64,000 nt of DNA from Shinella yambaruensis. GTDB taxonomy: Bacteria; Pseudomonadota; Alphaproteobacteria; Rhizobiales; Rhizobiaceae. Position numbers and translations under genes: made by a program. Shown one piece after another: positions 41,461-51,969 of this stretch. Below the pieces are notes generated by a model. The model was not told the origin of the DNA. It worked only from the letters and a program-made list of their open reading frames with translations, and made no database searches. The stretch covers positions 658,346 through 722,345 of the forward strand of contig NZ_JALJCK010000001.1 of the NCBI RefSeq assembly GCF_022899355.1, in the 5' to 3' direction. The first letter of the stretch is position 1, and every line of letters begins with the position of its first letter.

Positions 41461-41548
41461 TGCTCGCTTGTCATTTGCGAGCACTCCCCCGCGTCACTGA
41501 GAGCCAAGCGTGACGCTTGTTTGCCCCGCCACCGTGCGGGGCCTTTTC
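41461..41548 (+). ncRNA. Candidate structured small RNA
   Basis: Three hairpins in a row: TGCTCGC/GCGAGCA (41461-41467, 41477-41483), GCGTCAC/GTGACGC (41491-41497, 41510-41516), and GCCCCGC/GCGGGGC (41523-41529, 41536-41542) followed by CTTTTCC. The last is a terminator. No protein frame is supported in 41194-41677, and the layout fits a rhizobial sRNA. The start is unknown; the 41194-41460 part shows nothing clear. Confidence 0.5.
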
Positions 41549-41591
41549 CTTCTGCCACTCCGTTTCGCGCGCTTGACTCTGCGGCGCATGA

Positions 41592-41606
41592 GAACATAAT
41601 AGGAAC
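41592..41606 (+). promoter_or_regulatory. LexA (SOS) box
   Basis: GAAC-ATAATAG-GAAC, an exact GAAC-N7-GAAC direct repeat, 71 bp before the start of the gene at 41678. Confidence 0.75.
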
Positions 41607-41677
41607 AAAGGCGAAGGCCTGCTTATCTCGATCCCGGAAATCCCCGATTTTCTGTGGCACCACAGGAGAATGCCGAC

Positions 41678-41890
41678 GTGCGACCGCTTCCCGAGTACGA
41701 AGCACAGACTGAACCGAAGGAGGACGATGCCGTATGCGCCGCCCTTGCCTGGCATGACGGCGATGCGCGCGCGACGATCGCGACGCTGCTGGCCGATTGC
41801 GCGCATCTGCGGCGCCAGCTCGAACTGACCCGCTCGGCGATGGGGCGCGGCTTCGTGCGCGGCTGGGAGCCGATGCAGCAGCGGGATTGA
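41678..41890 (+). CDS. Small SOS-boxed protein, paralogue of the gene at 35622
   Basis: A 70-residue protein: GDARATIATLLADCAHLRRQ then GRGFVRGWEPMQQRD, with an acidic N-terminus. GTG 41678 has AGGAG at 9 bp; a second possible GTG lies at 41654. A LexA box precedes it. Its element-borne relative (35622-35810) shares core and box, so this looks like a damage-induced family of unknown role. Confidence 0.7.
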   Translation: MRPLPEYEAQTEPKEDDAVCAALAWHDGDARATIATLLADCAHLRRQLELTRSAMGRGFVRGWEPMQQRD

Positions 41891-42047
41891 CGCAGCCCCT
41901 TCATGGCGGTGAAGCATGCTGCCCGGATGCGGATGGAGCGGACCGAACCTGCAGCATGACGGCGCCGGCGGATGCTGGATCGCTTGGGCCGGGTTGCCCG
42001 GCAATGGGCGGCCGGCGACCAGGACGCGCTGGGCGCCCGGAAAAGGC

Positions 42048-42578
42048 TCAGCGCACCTGGTCGAGCAGACGCTTGCATTCCAGGAGATCGTAGAGCGCTT
42101 CCTGCAGGAGCGCGCGGTCTTCCTTGCCGACGCTGGTCTTGCCGATCGAGATTTCCGGCGTTTCGTCGCCGCCGCCGACGAAGGAGAAGAAGCGACGGCT
42201 GGCCGGCGCCTTGGCGCGGCCGACGATCTGGTCCTCGTCGCTGCCGGCCTTCGGCGGGGTCGGCTCCTCGTGGCTGGCGGCAGCCAGCGCCTCGACGGTG
42301 GCAAGGTCCCCGCTGGCGATGGCGGCGACGAAGCGGTTGCCGTTGACCTTCAGGAGCTTCTGCACGCCCTTGATCGTGTAGCCGTGGTCGTAGAGAAGAT
42401 GGCGGATGCCCTTCAAGAGATCCACGTCCTCGGGCCGATAGTAGCGGCGCCCGCCGCCGCGCTTCATCGGCTTGATCTGCGTGAAACGCGTCTCCCAGAA
42501 ACGCAGCACATGCTGCGGCAGGTCGAGATCGTCGGCAACCTCGCTGATGGTGCGGAAAGCATCCGGACTCTTGTCCAT
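42048..42578 (-). CDS. MerR-family transcriptional regulator
   Basis: A 176-residue regulator with an N-terminal MerR winged helix: [20 protein letters not shown], then [20 protein letters not shown] and [20 protein letters not shown]. The C-terminus is Ala/Glu-rich without metal-binding cysteines. It is the last gene of the plsX-fabH-ihfA-merR run conserved in rhizobia. Its target is unknown. Confidence 0.88.
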   Translation of the reverse strand: MDKSPDAFRTISEVADDLDLPQHVLRFWETRFTQIKPMKRGGGRRYYRPEDVDLLKGIRHLLYDHGYTIKGVQKLLKVNGNRFVAAIASGDLATVEALAAASHEEPTPPKAGSDEDQIVGRAKAPASRRFFSFVGGGDETPEISIGKTSVGKEDRALLQEALYDLLECKRLLDQVR

Positions 42579-42705
42579 TCTACCCTCGATGAAAGCGCGC
42601 GCACGGCCAGCGAAAGGCGCTGCCGAATCGTATTCATTTCAGCGGGTTGCCGGACGATATTCAAGTTTCAAATTGCCGAATCGCCGGCTATAGGCAGAAA
42701 ATCGC

Positions 42706-43044
42706 TCAGGAAGCGGGCGAAGCCGGCTTCTGTTTCGCCTTGCGCGCGAGATGGGCCTTCAGCACCCGCTGCTTGAGCACGTTGGACGCCTTGAAGGTCA
42801 TCACCCGTCGCGGCGAGATCGGCACTTCCTCGCCGGTCTTCGGGTTGCGGCCGATGCGCTCGTTCTTGTCGCGCACCTGGAAGGTGGCGAAGGAGGAGAG
42901 TTTCACGCTCTCACCCCGCACGATGGCATTGCAGATCTCGTCGATCACGGTTTCGACAAGCTCTGCGGATTCGGTCCTCGAAAGGCCGACCTTCCGAAAA
43001 ACCGATTCGGCCAAATCTGCGCGTGTCACCGTCTTGCCGCTCAT
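42706..43044 (-). CDS. ihfA: Integration host factor subunit alpha
   Basis: A 112-residue HU/IHF-fold protein: [40 protein letters not shown] and the DNA-bending arm [20 protein letters not shown]. The C-terminal Lys-rich extension ([13 protein letters not shown]) is common in rhizobia. It forms a heterodimer with IhfB and bends DNA in replication, recombination and transcription. IHF often assists phage integrase, so it may serve the nearby element. Confidence 0.93.
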   Translation of the reverse strand: MSGKTVTRADLAESVFRKVGLSRTESAELVETVIDEICNAIVRGESVKLSSFATFQVRDKNERIGRNPKTGEEVPISPRRVMTFKASNVLKQRVLKAHLARKAKQKPASPAS

Positions 43045-43266
43045 CGTTCCTCACCGATTTCCCATTGAAAGCCTATGGTTAAGTGGCGGAAGAGTATTGT
43101 CCTTGCCCCTGCGGGTCAAGCGGCCCTGCGCCCTGATGCGGGAGAGACCGTTTCACCCGCGGCCGGCCGGCGTTCCCGCATGGCAAAGGGGGGCCGGAGC
43201 CGGCCCTTTCCCGCGTCCCCTTTGCCGAAAGCCGCCCTCTCCCAATGGGCGGGCGCGTGGAAATGG

Positions 43267-44238
43267 CTACCAGCGCAGCAGCACCGCGCCCCAGGTGAAG
43301 CCGCCGCCCATGGCCTCCAGCAGCACGAGGTCGCCCTCCTTGATTCGGCCGTCGCCCGCCGCCGCGGCCAGCGCCAGCGGGATAGAGGCGGCAGAGGTGT
43401 TGCCGTGCAGGTCGACGGTGACGACGACTTTTTCGAGCGGAATGCCGAGCTTCCTGGCCGAACCGTCGATGATGCGCTTGTTCGCCTGATGCGGCACCAG
43501 CCAGTCGATGTCCTCGGCGGCAAAGCCGGTGGCGTCGAAGGCCGAGACGATCACGTCGGTGATCATGCCGACCGCATGCTTGAAGACCTCGCGGCCCTCC
43601 ATGCGCAGATGGCCGACCGTGCCCGTGGTGGACGGGCCGCCGTCGACATAGAGCTTTTCGCGATGAGCGCCGTCGGAACGCAGCTGCGCCGTCAGGACGC
43701 CACGGTCCTGGTTGGTTCCCGCCCCGTCCGCGGCTTCCAGCACGATGGCGCCGGCGCCGTCGCCGAAGAGCACGCAGGTCGTGCGGTCGGTCCAGTCGAG
43801 GATGCGCGAGAAGGTTTCCGCGCCGATGACGAGCACGCGTTTGGCAAGGCCGCCGCGGATATAGGCGTCGGCGGTCGTCACCGCATAGACGAAGCCGGAA
43901 CAGACGGCCTGCACGTCGAAGGCGAAGCCATGGTGCATGCCGAGGCGGTTCTGGATGTTGACGGCGGTCGCCGGGAAGGTGTTGTCCGGCGTCGAGGTGG
44001 CAACGATGATGACGTCGATATCGGCGGCCGTCAGGCCCGCCTTGTCGAGCGCGGCGCGCGCGGCGGCCTCGCCGAGCGATGCGGTCGTCTCGCCCTCCCC
44101 GGCGATGTAGCGCTGGTGGATGCCGGTGCGCTGCACGATCCACTCGTCGGACGTGTCGACCATGCTTTCCAGTTCGGCATTGGTGAGAACCCGCTTCGGA
44201 AGCGCCGCTCCGAAACCGCGGACCACTGAACGAATCAT
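43267..44238 (-). CDS. fabH: 3-oxoacyl-ACP synthase III
   Basis: A 323-residue thiolase-fold enzyme that starts fatty-acid synthesis by condensing acetyl-CoA with malonyl-ACP. The catalytic Cys lies in [13 protein letters not shown], the His in [13 protein letters not shown], and the Asn in [20 protein letters not shown]. It lies directly downstream of plsX with a 1-bp gap, the conserved lipid operon order. Confidence 0.95.
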   Translation of the reverse strand: MIRSVVRGFGAALPKRVLTNAELESMVDTSDEWIVQRTGIHQRYIAGEGETTASLGEAAARAALDKAGLTAADIDVIIVATSTPDNTFPATAVNIQNRLGMHHGFAFDVQAVCSGFVYAVTTADAYIRGGLAKRVLVIGAETFSRILDWTDRTTCVLFGDGAGAIVLEAADGAGTNQDRGVLTAQLRSDGAHREKLYVDGGPSTTGTVGHLRMEGREVFKHAVGMITDVIVSAFDATGFAAEDIDWLVPHQANKRIIDGSARKLGIPLEKVVVTVDLHGNTSAASIPLALAAAAGDGRIKEGDLVLLEAMGGGFTWGAVLLRW

Positions 44239-44239
44239 T

Positions 44240-45298
44240 CTATACCTCGTCGGTCATGCCCTGGGCGGCCCCTTCGACGGGGCGGCCGGCATGATACTTC
44301 TGCAAATCTCTTTCGATCTTGTCCTTGAGGCCGTTGCGGGCCATGTCGTAGCCGACATCGACGGCGGCCGCGAAGCCCTCGGCATCCGTGCCGCCATGGC
44401 TCTTGATGACGATGCCGTTGAGGCCGAGGAACACGCCGCCGTTCACCTTGCGCGGATCCATCTTCTCGCGCACCCGGTCGAAGGCGCTCTTGGCAAGGAT
44501 GTAGCCGAGCTTGGCCATCCAGGTGCGCGACATGGCGGCGCGCAGGTATTCGGCGATCTGCCGCGCCGTGCCTTCCGCCGCCTTCAGTGCGATGTTGCCG
44601 GCAAAACCTTCCGTGACCACCACGTCCACCGTGCCGCGACCGATATCGTCGCCCTCGACGAAGCCGTAATAGTCAATCGTGTCGAAATTGGCCTCGCGGA
44701 TGAGCTGGCCGGCGGCCTTCACCTCTTCCTGGCCCTTGATCTCCTCGACGCCGACATTGAGCAGGCCCAGCGTCGGCTTGTCGATCTCGAACAGGGCGCG
44801 CGCCATGGCGCCGCCCATCAGCGCGAAATCGAAGAGCTGGTTCGCATCCGCGCCGATCGTCGCGCCGATGTCGAGCACGATGCTCTCGCCCCTCAAGGTC
44901 GGCCAGATGCCGGCGATCGCCGGGCGCTCGATATTGGCCATCATGCGCAGGCAGAATTTCGACATGGCCATCAGCGCGCCGGTATTGCCTGCGGAAACGG
45001 CGACATCGGCCTCGTTCTTGGCAACGGCGTCGATCGCCTGCCACATGGAGGACTTGCCGCGGCCGCGGCGCAGCGCCTGGCTCGGCTTCTCGTCCATGGC
45101 GACGGCGACGTCGCAATGGTGGAAGGTGCTGGCGGCCTTCAGTTTCGGATGCTGCGCCAGGAACGGCTCGCATTCGGCGGCGTTGCCAAAAAGCACGAAG
45201 CGGATGTCGGGATGACGCTCGAGAGCCTTGGCTGCGCCCGGGATAGCGACCTTGGGGCCGAAATCGCCACCCATGACGTCGACGGAAATTCTGACCAC
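44240..45298 (-). CDS. plsX: Phosphate acyltransferase
   Basis: A 352-residue PlsX that converts acyl-ACP to acyl-phosphate for glycerolipid synthesis. Family marks: [20 protein letters not shown] at the N-terminus, [39 protein letters not shown], and [17 protein letters not shown]. It is coupled to fabH downstream. rpmF, which lies between yceD and plsX in many bacteria, is absent here. Confidence 0.95.
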   Translation of the reverse strand: MVRISVDVMGGDFGPKVAIPGAAKALERHPDIRFVLFGNAAECEPFLAQHPKLKAASTFHHCDVAVAMDEKPSQALRRGRGKSSMWQAIDAVAKNEADVAVSAGNTGALMAMSKFCLRMMANIERPAIAGIWPTLRGESIVLDIGATIGADANQLFDFALMGGAMARALFEIDKPTLGLLNVGVEEIKGQEEVKAAGQLIREANFDTIDYYGFVEGDDIGRGTVDVVVTEGFAGNIALKAAEGTARQIAEYLRAAMSRTWMAKLGYILAKSAFDRVREKMDPRKVNGGVFLGLNGIVIKSHGGTDAEGFAAAVDVGYDMARNGLKDKIERDLQKYHAGRPVEGAAQGMTDEV

Positions 45299-45415
45299 GC
45301 GTGTCTTGCCTTAATTCTTGTTTTCCAGGGGCAGAAGGCTGCCGCGGCGGAATTCGGTCAAAATACCGCTTTTCGCCGGGGGCACAACTGAATTATCGGG
45401 CGTCTCAGGAGCCGT

Positions 45416-45970
45416 TCAGTCTTTTTTCCAGTCCTTCAGAACGGCAAAAGGCGACGGTTTTTTGTCGTCCGCGTCGGTGCTTTCGATATGGCCGGAAAAG
45501 CCCGCACCGGACTTGCGCGGATAGGGATCGATGGCGAGCGCCACATGTTCGGCGGCGACCACGCCGGCATCGATCGTGTCGCCCGTAAAGACCTCCGGGG
45601 CATCCGGGCCGTCCGGATCGAGCAGCATCTCGCCGGTCTCGGTCGCGGCCGGAAGCCGCGCCAGCTTGGAGCCTTCCGGCACGAAGACGACCTCGACCGG
45701 CTCGTCGATATGCGCCTCCACCGGATCGAGCGTCACCACGCAGGCCTGCACGATGTCCGCCTCGACGTGGCCCTTGAGCCGCACGCCGTCGCGCTTCCAG
45801 CGCATGACCTGGAAGGTGGCGGACAGCGTCTTCACCTCCAGCACGGACCAGAGTTTCGCCAGCCCCGCGCGCTCCTCGGCATCGGCACTCAGCGTCACCT
45901 CGACCGGGTTGCCGGAGATATGCCCCACCTTGACCGGATAGGAAAACGGCGTGTCGTCGTCTTTCGTCAT
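45416..45970 (-). CDS. YceD/DUF177 family protein
   Basis: A 184-residue protein with the alphaproteobacterial YceD pattern: FSYPVKVGHISGNPVEVTLS, then GVRLKGHVEADIVQACVVTL and an acidic C-terminal half (DPDGPDAPEVFTGDTIDAGV). YceD proteins are linked to 23S rRNA/ribosome maturation in other bacteria. ATG 45970 is preferred over 45985 because of AGGACGAG. It lies upstream of plsX across about 115 bp. Confidence 0.82.
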   Translation of the reverse strand: MTKDDDTPFSYPVKVGHISGNPVEVTLSADAEERAGLAKLWSVLEVKTLSATFQVMRWKRDGVRLKGHVEADIVQACVVTLDPVEAHIDEPVEVVFVPEGSKLARLPAATETGEMLLDPDGPDAPEVFTGDTIDAGVVAAEHVALAIDPYPRKSGAGFSGHIESTDADDKKPSPFAVLKDWKKD

Positions 45971-45981
45971 TCTCGTCCTTT

Positions 45982-46545
45982 TCACCGCCCTAGGGTGTGT
46001 CCTTCATGACCGGGTTCCGCCACGGCCAGCGCGCCGACCGCGATCGCATCCTCGCCGACAGCCATCATCGCCTGTTCGGCGGCAAAGAGATAGGAGGCTA
46101 GCCCCGCCATGGAGGGCGCGCCTTCACCCGCTTCGGGATAGATATTGCGCCGGAGCGCATTCGCAAGCCCGTCCCGGTCGCCGGAATCGAGCGCCGCCGC
46201 GTAGGATTCCAGCCGGCCGTAGAACATGCCGGCGAACTTCTTCATGCGCTTCGGCACGCCGACATCGCCGACCCCGAGCTCGCGAATCGAATGGTCGACG
46301 TCCTCGAAGAAGGCATCGACGATCTCCTGGGCGATCTCCTGGCCGGACGTGCCGCTTGCGCGGGTGCGCCGGAAGTAGAGGATCAGCATTGCCGAGAGCA
46401 TCTCGAAGCGCCCCATCACCGTGTCAGGAACATCAAGCGCTTCATAGAGATAGGGATGGCGCGCCGCCTGTGTCAGCGTCGCGTACTGCCTTTCGACAAT
46501 ACGCCGGTTGCCGTTTTTTTTGCCGAACAGGCCGAAAATCATCAT
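45982..46545 (-). CDS. Ubiquinol-cytochrome c chaperone family (CBP3-like)
   Basis: A 187-residue protein of the Ubiq_cyt_C_chap family: ARHPYLYEALDVPDTVMGRF, EMLSAMLILYFRRTRASGTS, DVDHSIRELGVGDVGVPKRM and KKFAGMFYGRLESYAAALDS. The eukaryotic homologue CBP3 assists cytochrome bc1 assembly. It is 11 bp upstream of yceD on the same strand and divergent from bamE. Confidence 0.88.
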   Translation of the reverse strand: MMIFGLFGKKNGNRRIVERQYATLTQAARHPYLYEALDVPDTVMGRFEMLSAMLILYFRRTRASGTSGQEIAQEIVDAFFEDVDHSIRELGVGDVGVPKRMKKFAGMFYGRLESYAAALDSGDRDGLANALRRNIYPEAGEGAPSMAGLASYLFAAEQAMMAVGEDAIAVGALAVAEPGHEGHTLGR

Positions 46546-46695
46546 AAAGCCTAGTTTTGCCCGATTCAAACCATGGAGCCGTCGCAAGTCATGTTGCATG
46601 ACGGTCGAAGCTGGTTTACCGAAGCAGGCATGAATTGCAATGGCTGCGCGGCCATCACAGTCCCGGGGATGTTGTTGAAGAGAGATGCTCTGAAC

Positions 46696-47175
46696 ATGAA
46701 GCTGTTGCGTAACGCCGCCATTGCCATCGCGCTTTCCTCCTCCGTTCTCGCAGGCTGCCAGGGTCCCGGCGAAGTGCTGCACCAGGGGTATGTCGTCGAC
46801 CAGGAAACTCTGGCGCTGGCACCGGTCGGCTCCTCGCGCGAGCAGGTCCTGCTCTCGCTCGGCTCGCCGTCCGCGACCGCGACCTTCGACAACGAGGTCT
46901 TCTACTACATCTCTCAGAAGCGCACCCGCCCCGTCGCCTTCATGAAGCCGAAGGTCGTCGAGCAGAGCGTTCTCGCCGTCTATTTCGACAAGGACGGCGT
47001 GGTCGAGCGCCTTGCGCACTACACGCTGAAGGACGGCCGCGTCTTCGACCTGATCTCCCGCGTCACGCCGACCGGCGGCGTGGAGCTCACCTTCCTCGGA
47101 CAGCTGCTACGCGGCTCGGGCGGTGCGCCGGGCGCGGCGATCCAGAACATCTTCGGCGGCGGCGGCCCGAAGTAA
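46696..47175 (+). CDS. bamE: Outer-membrane assembly lipoprotein BamE (SmpA/OmlA)
   Basis: A 159-residue lipoprotein: a signal peptide with lipobox LAGC at C21, then the BamE fold (VGSSREQVLLSLGSPSATAT, EVFYYISQKRTRPVAF, VLAVYFDKDGVVERLAHYTL). It belongs to the BAM complex that inserts beta-barrel proteins in the outer membrane. The C-terminal Gly-rich tail (IQNIFGGGGPK) is usual in rhizobia. ATG 46696 starts the signal peptide; the longer frame from 46573 is not real. Confidence 0.9.
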   Translation: MKLLRNAAIAIALSSSVLAGCQGPGEVLHQGYVVDQETLALAPVGSSREQVLLSLGSPSATATFDNEVFYYISQKRTRPVAFMKPKVVEQSVLAVYFDKDGVVERLAHYTLKDGRVFDLISRVTPTGGVELTFLGQLLRGSGGAPGAAIQNIFGGGGPK

Positions 47176-47202
47176 GGGGCCTCCGGCCACTCCCGGAAAC
47201 AA

Positions 47203-47237
47203 GAAACCGCGGGGATCGCTCCCCGCGGTTTCTTTTT
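47203..47237. terminator. Bidirectional terminator between bamE and hppA
   Basis: A 12-bp perfect stem, GAAACCGCGGGG (47203-47214) with CCCCGCGGTTTC (47221-47232), with TTTTT after it on the plus strand and A-rich bases before. It serves bamE and faces the converging hppA. Confidence 0.85.
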
Positions 47238-47259
47238 GCCTGCCGACCGGCGGTGCCGG

Positions 47260-49395
47260 TCAGGCGAGGATGGCCAGCAGCAGCAGCGCCACGATATTGG
47301 TGATCTTGATCGCCGGGTTGACCGCCGGGCCTGCCGTGTCCTTGTAGGGATCGCCCACGGTGTCGCCGGTGACGGAGGCCTTGTGGGCTTCCGAGCCTTT
47401 CAGGTGGCGGGTGCCGTCCTTGTCGACGAAGCCGTCCTCGAAGCTCTTCTTGGCATTGTCCCAAGCCCCGCCACCGGAGGTCATGGAAATCGCCACGAAG
47501 AGGCCGTTGACGATGACGCCGAGCAGCGAGGCACCGAGCGCGGCAAAGGCCGAGGCCTTGGAGCCGGAGATGAGCAGCACGCCGAAATAGACGACGAGCG
47601 GCGCCAGCACCGGAAGCAGCGAGGGCACGACCATCTCGCGGATCGCCGCCTTGGTGAGGATGTCCACCGCGCGCCCGTAGTCCGGCCGTTCGGTGCTTGC
47701 CATGATGCCCGGCTTCTCGCGGAACTGCCGGCGCACCTCCTCGACGATGGAGCCCGCCGCACGGCCGACGGCCGTCATGGCGATGCCGCCGAAGAGATAG
47801 GGGATGAGGCCGCCGAAGATCAGGCCGGCGACGACATAGGGGTTGGAAAGGTCGAAGGAGATCGTGCCGATGCCGGCGAAGTAGGGATACTTGTCCCCGT
47901 TCGCGGCGAAGTAGGCAAGGTCGTTCGAATAGGCGGCGAAGAGCACCAGCGCGCCGAGACCGGCGGAACCGATCGCATAGCCCTTGGTGACGGCCTTCGT
48001 CGTGTTGCCGACCGCGTCGAGCGCGTCGGTCGACTTGCGCACTTCCGGCGGCAGGTGCGACATCTCGGCGATGCCGCCGGCATTGTCGGTGACCGGGCCG
48101 AAGGCGTCGAGCGCCACGATCATGCCGGCAATGCCGAGCATGGCGGTGACGGCGATGCCGGTGCCGAAGAGACCGGCCAGCTGGTAGGTCGCGATGATGC
48201 CGCCGACGATGACGATGGCCGGCAGCGCGGTCGATTCCAGCGAGACCGCGAGGCCCTGGATGACGTTGGTGCCGTGGCCGGTGACGGAGGCCTGCGCGAT
48301 GGAGTTCACCGGGCGCTTGTTGGTGCCCGTATAGTATTCGGTGATCACCACGATGAGCGCCGTCACCACGAGGCCGAGAAGGCCGCAGATGAAGAGGTTC
48401 GTTCCCGTGATCTCCGCGCCCGCGACCGTGCCGATGGCCCCCCAGCCGATGGTGAGCGAGGTGGCGGCGGCAAGGCCGACGATCGACAAGAGGCCCGTCA
48501 CGATGAGGCCCTTGTAGAGCGCGCCCATGATGGAGCCGTTCGTGCCGAGCTTGACGAAGAAGGCGCCGACGATCGAGGTGATGATGCAGGCGCCGCAGAT
48601 CGCCAGCGGATAGATCATCACGCTGGAAAGAACCGGCGTGCCGGCAAAGAAGATCGCCGCGAGGACCATGGTGGCGACGACGGTCACCGCATAGGTCTCG
48701 AAGAGGTCGGCGGCCATGCCGGCGCAATCGCCGACATTGTCGCCGACATTGTCGGCGATGGTGGCCGGGTTGCGCGGGTCGTCTTCGGGAATGCCGGCTT
48801 CCACCTTGCCGACGAGGTCGCCGCCGACATCCGCACCCTTGGTGAAGATGCCGCCGCCGAGACGGGCGAAGATGGAGATCAGCGAGGCGCCGAAGCCGAG
48901 CGCGACGAGCGCGTCGATGACCTCACGCGAGGCCGGCTCCTGACCGAGCAGGCCGGTGAGGACCCAATAGTAGATCGACACGCCGAGCAGCGCGAGACCG
49001 GCGACAAGCATGCCGGTGATCGCACCCGACTTGAAGGCGATGTCGAGGCCGGAGGACAGGCTGACGGATGCGGCCTGCGCCGTGCGCACATTGGCGCGGA
49101 CGGACACATGCATGCCGATGAAACCGGCGGCACCCGAGAGCACGGCGCCGATCAGGAACCCGATGGCAGCCGTAGCGGAAAGCAGCAGCCAGGTGCCGAC
49201 GAAGACGACGACCCCGACGATGGCAATGGTCTTGTACTGCCGGGTGAGATAGGCCTGCGCCCCTTCCCGGATATAACCTGCAATTTCCTGCATGCGGGCA
49301 TTCCCCTGATCGGCGGCAAGCACCGACCGTGTCGCCCAGATGGCATAGACCACCGAGAGCAACCCGCATGCGATAACGCCCAACAATATGGTCAT
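47260..49395 (-). CDS. hppA: H+-translocating membrane pyrophosphatase, K+-independent type
   Basis: A 711-residue polytopic enzyme with about 15-16 helices that pumps protons with energy from pyrophosphate. The substrate site is seen in [20 protein letters not shown] and [19 protein letters not shown]. The K+-dependence position reads [10 protein letters not shown], with Lys, the mark of K+-independent enzymes; K+-dependent ones have Ala. ATG 49395 matches the family start; the upstream extension to 49542 is not real. It may support acid or low-energy survival. Confidence 0.95.
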   Translation of the reverse strand: MTILLGVIACGLLSVVYAIWATRSVLAADQGNARMQEIAGYIREGAQAYLTRQYKTIAIVGVVVFVGTWLLLSATAAIGFLIGAVLSGAAGFIGMHVSVRANVRTAQAASVSLSSGLDIAFKSGAITGMLVAGLALLGVSIYYWVLTGLLGQEPASREVIDALVALGFGASLISIFARLGGGIFTKGADVGGDLVGKVEAGIPEDDPRNPATIADNVGDNVGDCAGMAADLFETYAVTVVATMVLAAIFFAGTPVLSSVMIYPLAICGACIITSIVGAFFVKLGTNGSIMGALYKGLIVTGLLSIVGLAAATSLTIGWGAIGTVAGAEITGTNLFICGLLGLVVTALIVVITEYYTGTNKRPVNSIAQASVTGHGTNVIQGLAVSLESTALPAIVIVGGIIATYQLAGLFGTGIAVTAMLGIAGMIVALDAFGPVTDNAGGIAEMSHLPPEVRKSTDALDAVGNTTKAVTKGYAIGSAGLGALVLFAAYSNDLAYFAANGDKYPYFAGIGTISFDLSNPYVVAGLIFGGLIPYLFGGIAMTAVGRAAGSIVEEVRRQFREKPGIMASTERPDYGRAVDILTKAAIREMVVPSLLPVLAPLVVYFGVLLISGSKASAFAALGASLLGVIVNGLFVAISMTSGGGAWDNAKKSFEDGFVDKDGTRHLKGSEAHKASVTGDTVGDPYKDTAGPAVNPAIKITNIVALLLLAILA

Positions 49396-49587
49396 TTCGC
49401 TCTGTCCTCCTTGGAGGCCGCGGGGTCCTCTCCCCGCAGCCGATATGCGTCCGCTCCCGCTTGCCTCCTCACAAGACGGGAGCCGGCGCGGGGCCAGAGT
49501 GCGTTTGCGAATCGGTTGCGTCAAGCCGCTGCACTGCGGCAAGCGGCGCGCTGCGCTGGATTTTTCGACGTCGGACGGCGGACGGGC

Positions 49588-50814
49588 TCAGGCAGCCGCG
49601 CGGCGGCTGCGCAAAAGCAGGAGAAGCACGAGCACGAGGCTCACCCCGGTGATCGGCCAGAACATCAGGTTGATCGTCTGCCAGCCATAGGCGTTGAACA
49701 CCTTGCCGGAGGAGAAGGAGGCGAGCGCCACCGTGCCGAAGAGGATGATGTCGTGGAACCCCTGCACCTTGTCGGCCTCGTGCGGCTTGTAGCTGGAGGC
49801 GACGATGGCGGTGGCGCCGATGAAGCCGAAGTTCCAGCCGACGCCGAGCAGGATCAGCGCGCCCCAGAAATTCCAGAGTTCGAGGCCGGCATGGGCGACC
49901 GCCGCGCAGGCCATGAGGATGAGGAGGCCGGCGGCGACGACCTTTTCCGTGCCGAAGCGCTGGATCAGCATGCCCGTGAAGAAGCTCGGCGCGAACATGG
50001 CGAGCACATGCCACTGGATGCCGAGCGTCGCCAGCTCGGGCGAGAAGCCGCAGCCGATGACCATGGCCAGCGGCGCGCCGGTCATCATGAAGGTCATCAG
50101 GGCGTAGGAGGATATGCCGCAGATCATGCCCGTCATGAACCGCTGGGTCAGCACGATCTCGCCGAGCGGCCGCGTCGCCTCCCCCGTCGCGACGGCCGCC
50201 GCCTTGTGGTCCGGCAGGCGCAGGAACAGGAAGAGGCCGATGGCGGCAAGGCAGAGCGGGGCCAGCGCCACGAAGGCACCGGCAAACAGCACCGGCTCGA
50301 ACAGGTCCTTGGTGAGGATGACCACCTGGGGTCCGAGCACGGCGGAGATGACGCCGCCGGCGAGAATCCAGGAAATGGCGCGCGGCTTGTAGAAGGACGG
50401 CGAGGCATCGGCCGCCGCGAAGCGGATCTTCTGGGCAAAGCCGCTGGAAATGCCGACGAGCACGAAGCCGACGGCGAAGAGCCAGAAATCGCCGCGAAAC
50501 AGCGCGATGGCGGCCAAGAGGCCGCCCCCCGCGCCGACGAGCGCGCCGACGATGAAGCCATAGGTGCGCCCGAGCATGCGGGCCGCGATGGCGACGAGCA
50601 CGGCGCCGAGCGCCACGCCGACATTGAAGCCGGTCAGCGGCGCGGTGGCGAGCGACTTGTCCGCGCCGAGCAGGTTGTAGCCGGCAAGGCCGCCGATGGA
50701 GAAGACGATCGGCCCGGCCGAAGCCAGCAAGGCCTGCGCAATCGTCAGGAGGAAGACGTTGCGGCGCGCAGCCGAAAGTTCGTGTTCAAGACCTTCGACC
50801 GTGCCCGTGCTCAT
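49588..50814 (-). CDS. MFS transporter
   Basis: A 408-residue membrane protein with about 12 helices of the major facilitator type: GFNVGVALGAVLVAIAARML, LGRTYGFIVGALVGAGGGLL, and the linker between two six-helix halves near residue 205. Rhizobial genomes often carry this kind beside ribH-nusB. The substrate is unknown; the neighbours make riboflavin a tempting but unproven guess. It starts 14 bp after the nusB stop on the same strand. Confidence 0.82.
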   Translation of the reverse strand: MSTGTVEGLEHELSAARRNVFLLTIAQALLASAGPIVFSIGGLAGYNLLGADKSLATAPLTGFNVGVALGAVLVAIAARMLGRTYGFIVGALVGAGGGLLAAIALFRGDFWLFAVGFVLVGISSGFAQKIRFAAADASPSFYKPRAISWILAGGVISAVLGPQVVILTKDLFEPVLFAGAFVALAPLCLAAIGLFLFLRLPDHKAAAVATGEATRPLGEIVLTQRFMTGMICGISSYALMTFMMTGAPLAMVIGCGFSPELATLGIQWHVLAMFAPSFFTGMLIQRFGTEKVVAAGLLILMACAAVAHAGLELWNFWGALILLGVGWNFGFIGATAIVASSYKPHEADKVQGFHDIILFGTVALASFSSGKVFNAYGWQTINLMFWPITGVSLVLVLLLLLRSRRAAA

Positions 50815-50828
50815 GTCACCCTGCCAAC

Positions 50829-51311
50829 CTACTTGCGTGTGTCCGGCCGAAGCTGCCTGGCGATGCGGTCGAGCACCGCATTCACCAGCTTCGGCTCGTC
50901 ATCCTCGAAGAACGCCTTGGCGATCTCGACATATTCCGTGACGATCACGGCGACCGGCACGTCCTTGCGCTCCTTCAGTTCGAAGGTGCCGGCGCGCAGG
51001 ATGGCGCGCACGGTGGAATCGAGCCGGGACAGCGCCCAGTCGTCCTGCAGCGCCGCGCCGATCATCGGGTCGAGCAGGCGCTGGTCGCGCACGACGCCCG
51101 AGACGATGGAGCGGAACCAGGAGGCATCCGCCTTCAGGTAGGTGTCGCCGTCCAGCTCCTGGCCGAGGCGATGCATCTCGTATTCGGCGACGATCTCCAG
51201 GACGCCGGTGCCGCCGATATCCATCTGGTAGAGCGCCTGTACGGCGGCAAGACGCGCCGCGCCGCGCTGGTTGGCCGGCTTCACCGGCTGCTGGTCCCTG
51301 TCCGTCGTCAC
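50829..51311 (-). CDS. nusB: Transcription antitermination factor NusB
   Basis: A 160-residue all-helical protein: [19 protein letters not shown] near the N-terminus and a C-terminal [20 protein letters not shown] then [20 protein letters not shown], both NusB marks. It binds BoxA RNA with S10 in rRNA antitermination. It overlaps ribH by 4 bp, the usual alphaproteobacterial pairing. Confidence 0.93.
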   Translation of the reverse strand: MTTDRDQQPVKPANQRGAARLAAVQALYQMDIGGTGVLEIVAEYEMHRLGQELDGDTYLKADASWFRSIVSGVVRDQRLLDPMIGAALQDDWALSRLDSTVRAILRAGTFELKERKDVPVAVIVTEYVEIAKAFFEDDEPKLVNAVLDRIARQLRPDTRK

Positions 51312-51769
51312 TGTTCGCCGCCCAGTTTCTTCTTCAGATCGATCATGGTGAGCGCCGCGCGGGCCGCAAAGCCGCCCTTGTCGCCTTCCGTGCGGCGGGC
51401 GCGCGCCCAGCCCTGCTCGTCGTTCTCGACCGTCAGGATGCCGTTGCCGATCGGCAGGGCCTCGCTGACGGACAGGTCCATCAGGGCACGGCTCGATTCG
51501 TTGGCGACGATGTCGAAATGGTAGGTCTCGCCGCGGATGACCATGCCGAGCGCGACGAAGCCGTCATACCAGGTGCCGCCGTTTTCCATGCCGTCGAGGG
51601 CCATGGAGATGGCGGCGGGGATTTCGAGCGCGCCCATGACGGTCACGATATCGTAGGTGGCGCCGGCGGCATCGAGCGCATGCTTGGCGCCGTCGAGCAT
51701 CGCATCGGCCATGTCGTCGTAGAAGCGCGCCTCGACGATGAGGAGATGGGGATTATCGGTGTCGGCCAT
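51308..51769 (-). CDS. ribH: 6,7-dimethyl-8-ribityllumazine synthase
   Basis: A 153-residue lumazine synthase: [37 protein letters not shown], and [20 protein letters not shown] with the catalytic His in the last motif. It makes the direct riboflavin precursor from the products of RibA/B and RibD. It is coupled to nusB but split from ribE-ribD by a cupin and a diguanylate cyclase gene. The long C-terminal Lys/Gly tail is normal. Confidence 0.94.
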   Translation of the reverse strand: MADTDNPHLLIVEARFYDDMADAMLDGAKHALDAAGATYDIVTVMGALEIPAAISMALDGMENGGTWYDGFVALGMVIRGETYHFDIVANESSRALMDLSVSEALPIGNGILTVENDEQGWARARRTEGDKGGFAARAALTMIDLKKKLGGEQ

Positions 51770-51913
51770 GAATCACCTGAAAATTGGAGGCAGGCCACGC
51801 ATCAGCGGGCAGAGGCGGCGGTCAAACCACGACGGACGGAGCTTGGCAAGCATTTTCCGCCGCCTGCGGCGATTTCGGTGCCCCGGCACGCCGGCCCACC
51901 GCGCGCCGCGGGC

Positions 51914-51939
51914 TTGACACATCGGAACAAAATGCGAAC
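51914..51939 (+). promoter_or_regulatory. -35 element overlapping a LexA-type repeat before the cupin gene
   Basis: TTGACA at 51914-51919, then GAAC (51925-51928), seven bases and GAAC (51936-51939), an exact GAAC-N7-GAAC direct repeat. It sits 30 bp before the cupin start, where bound LexA would block the promoter. Confidence 0.6.
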
Positions 51940-51969
51940 GATACGTGCCCGACACGAGGAGACAGCCCG

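Noticed and set aside
47236-51141. A 1301-residue plus-strand ORF
   Set aside because: It runs antisense across hppA, the MFS gene and nusB; its composition (Arg/Asp/Gly/Ala-rich, no recognisable domain) is that of a GC-rich shadow frame.
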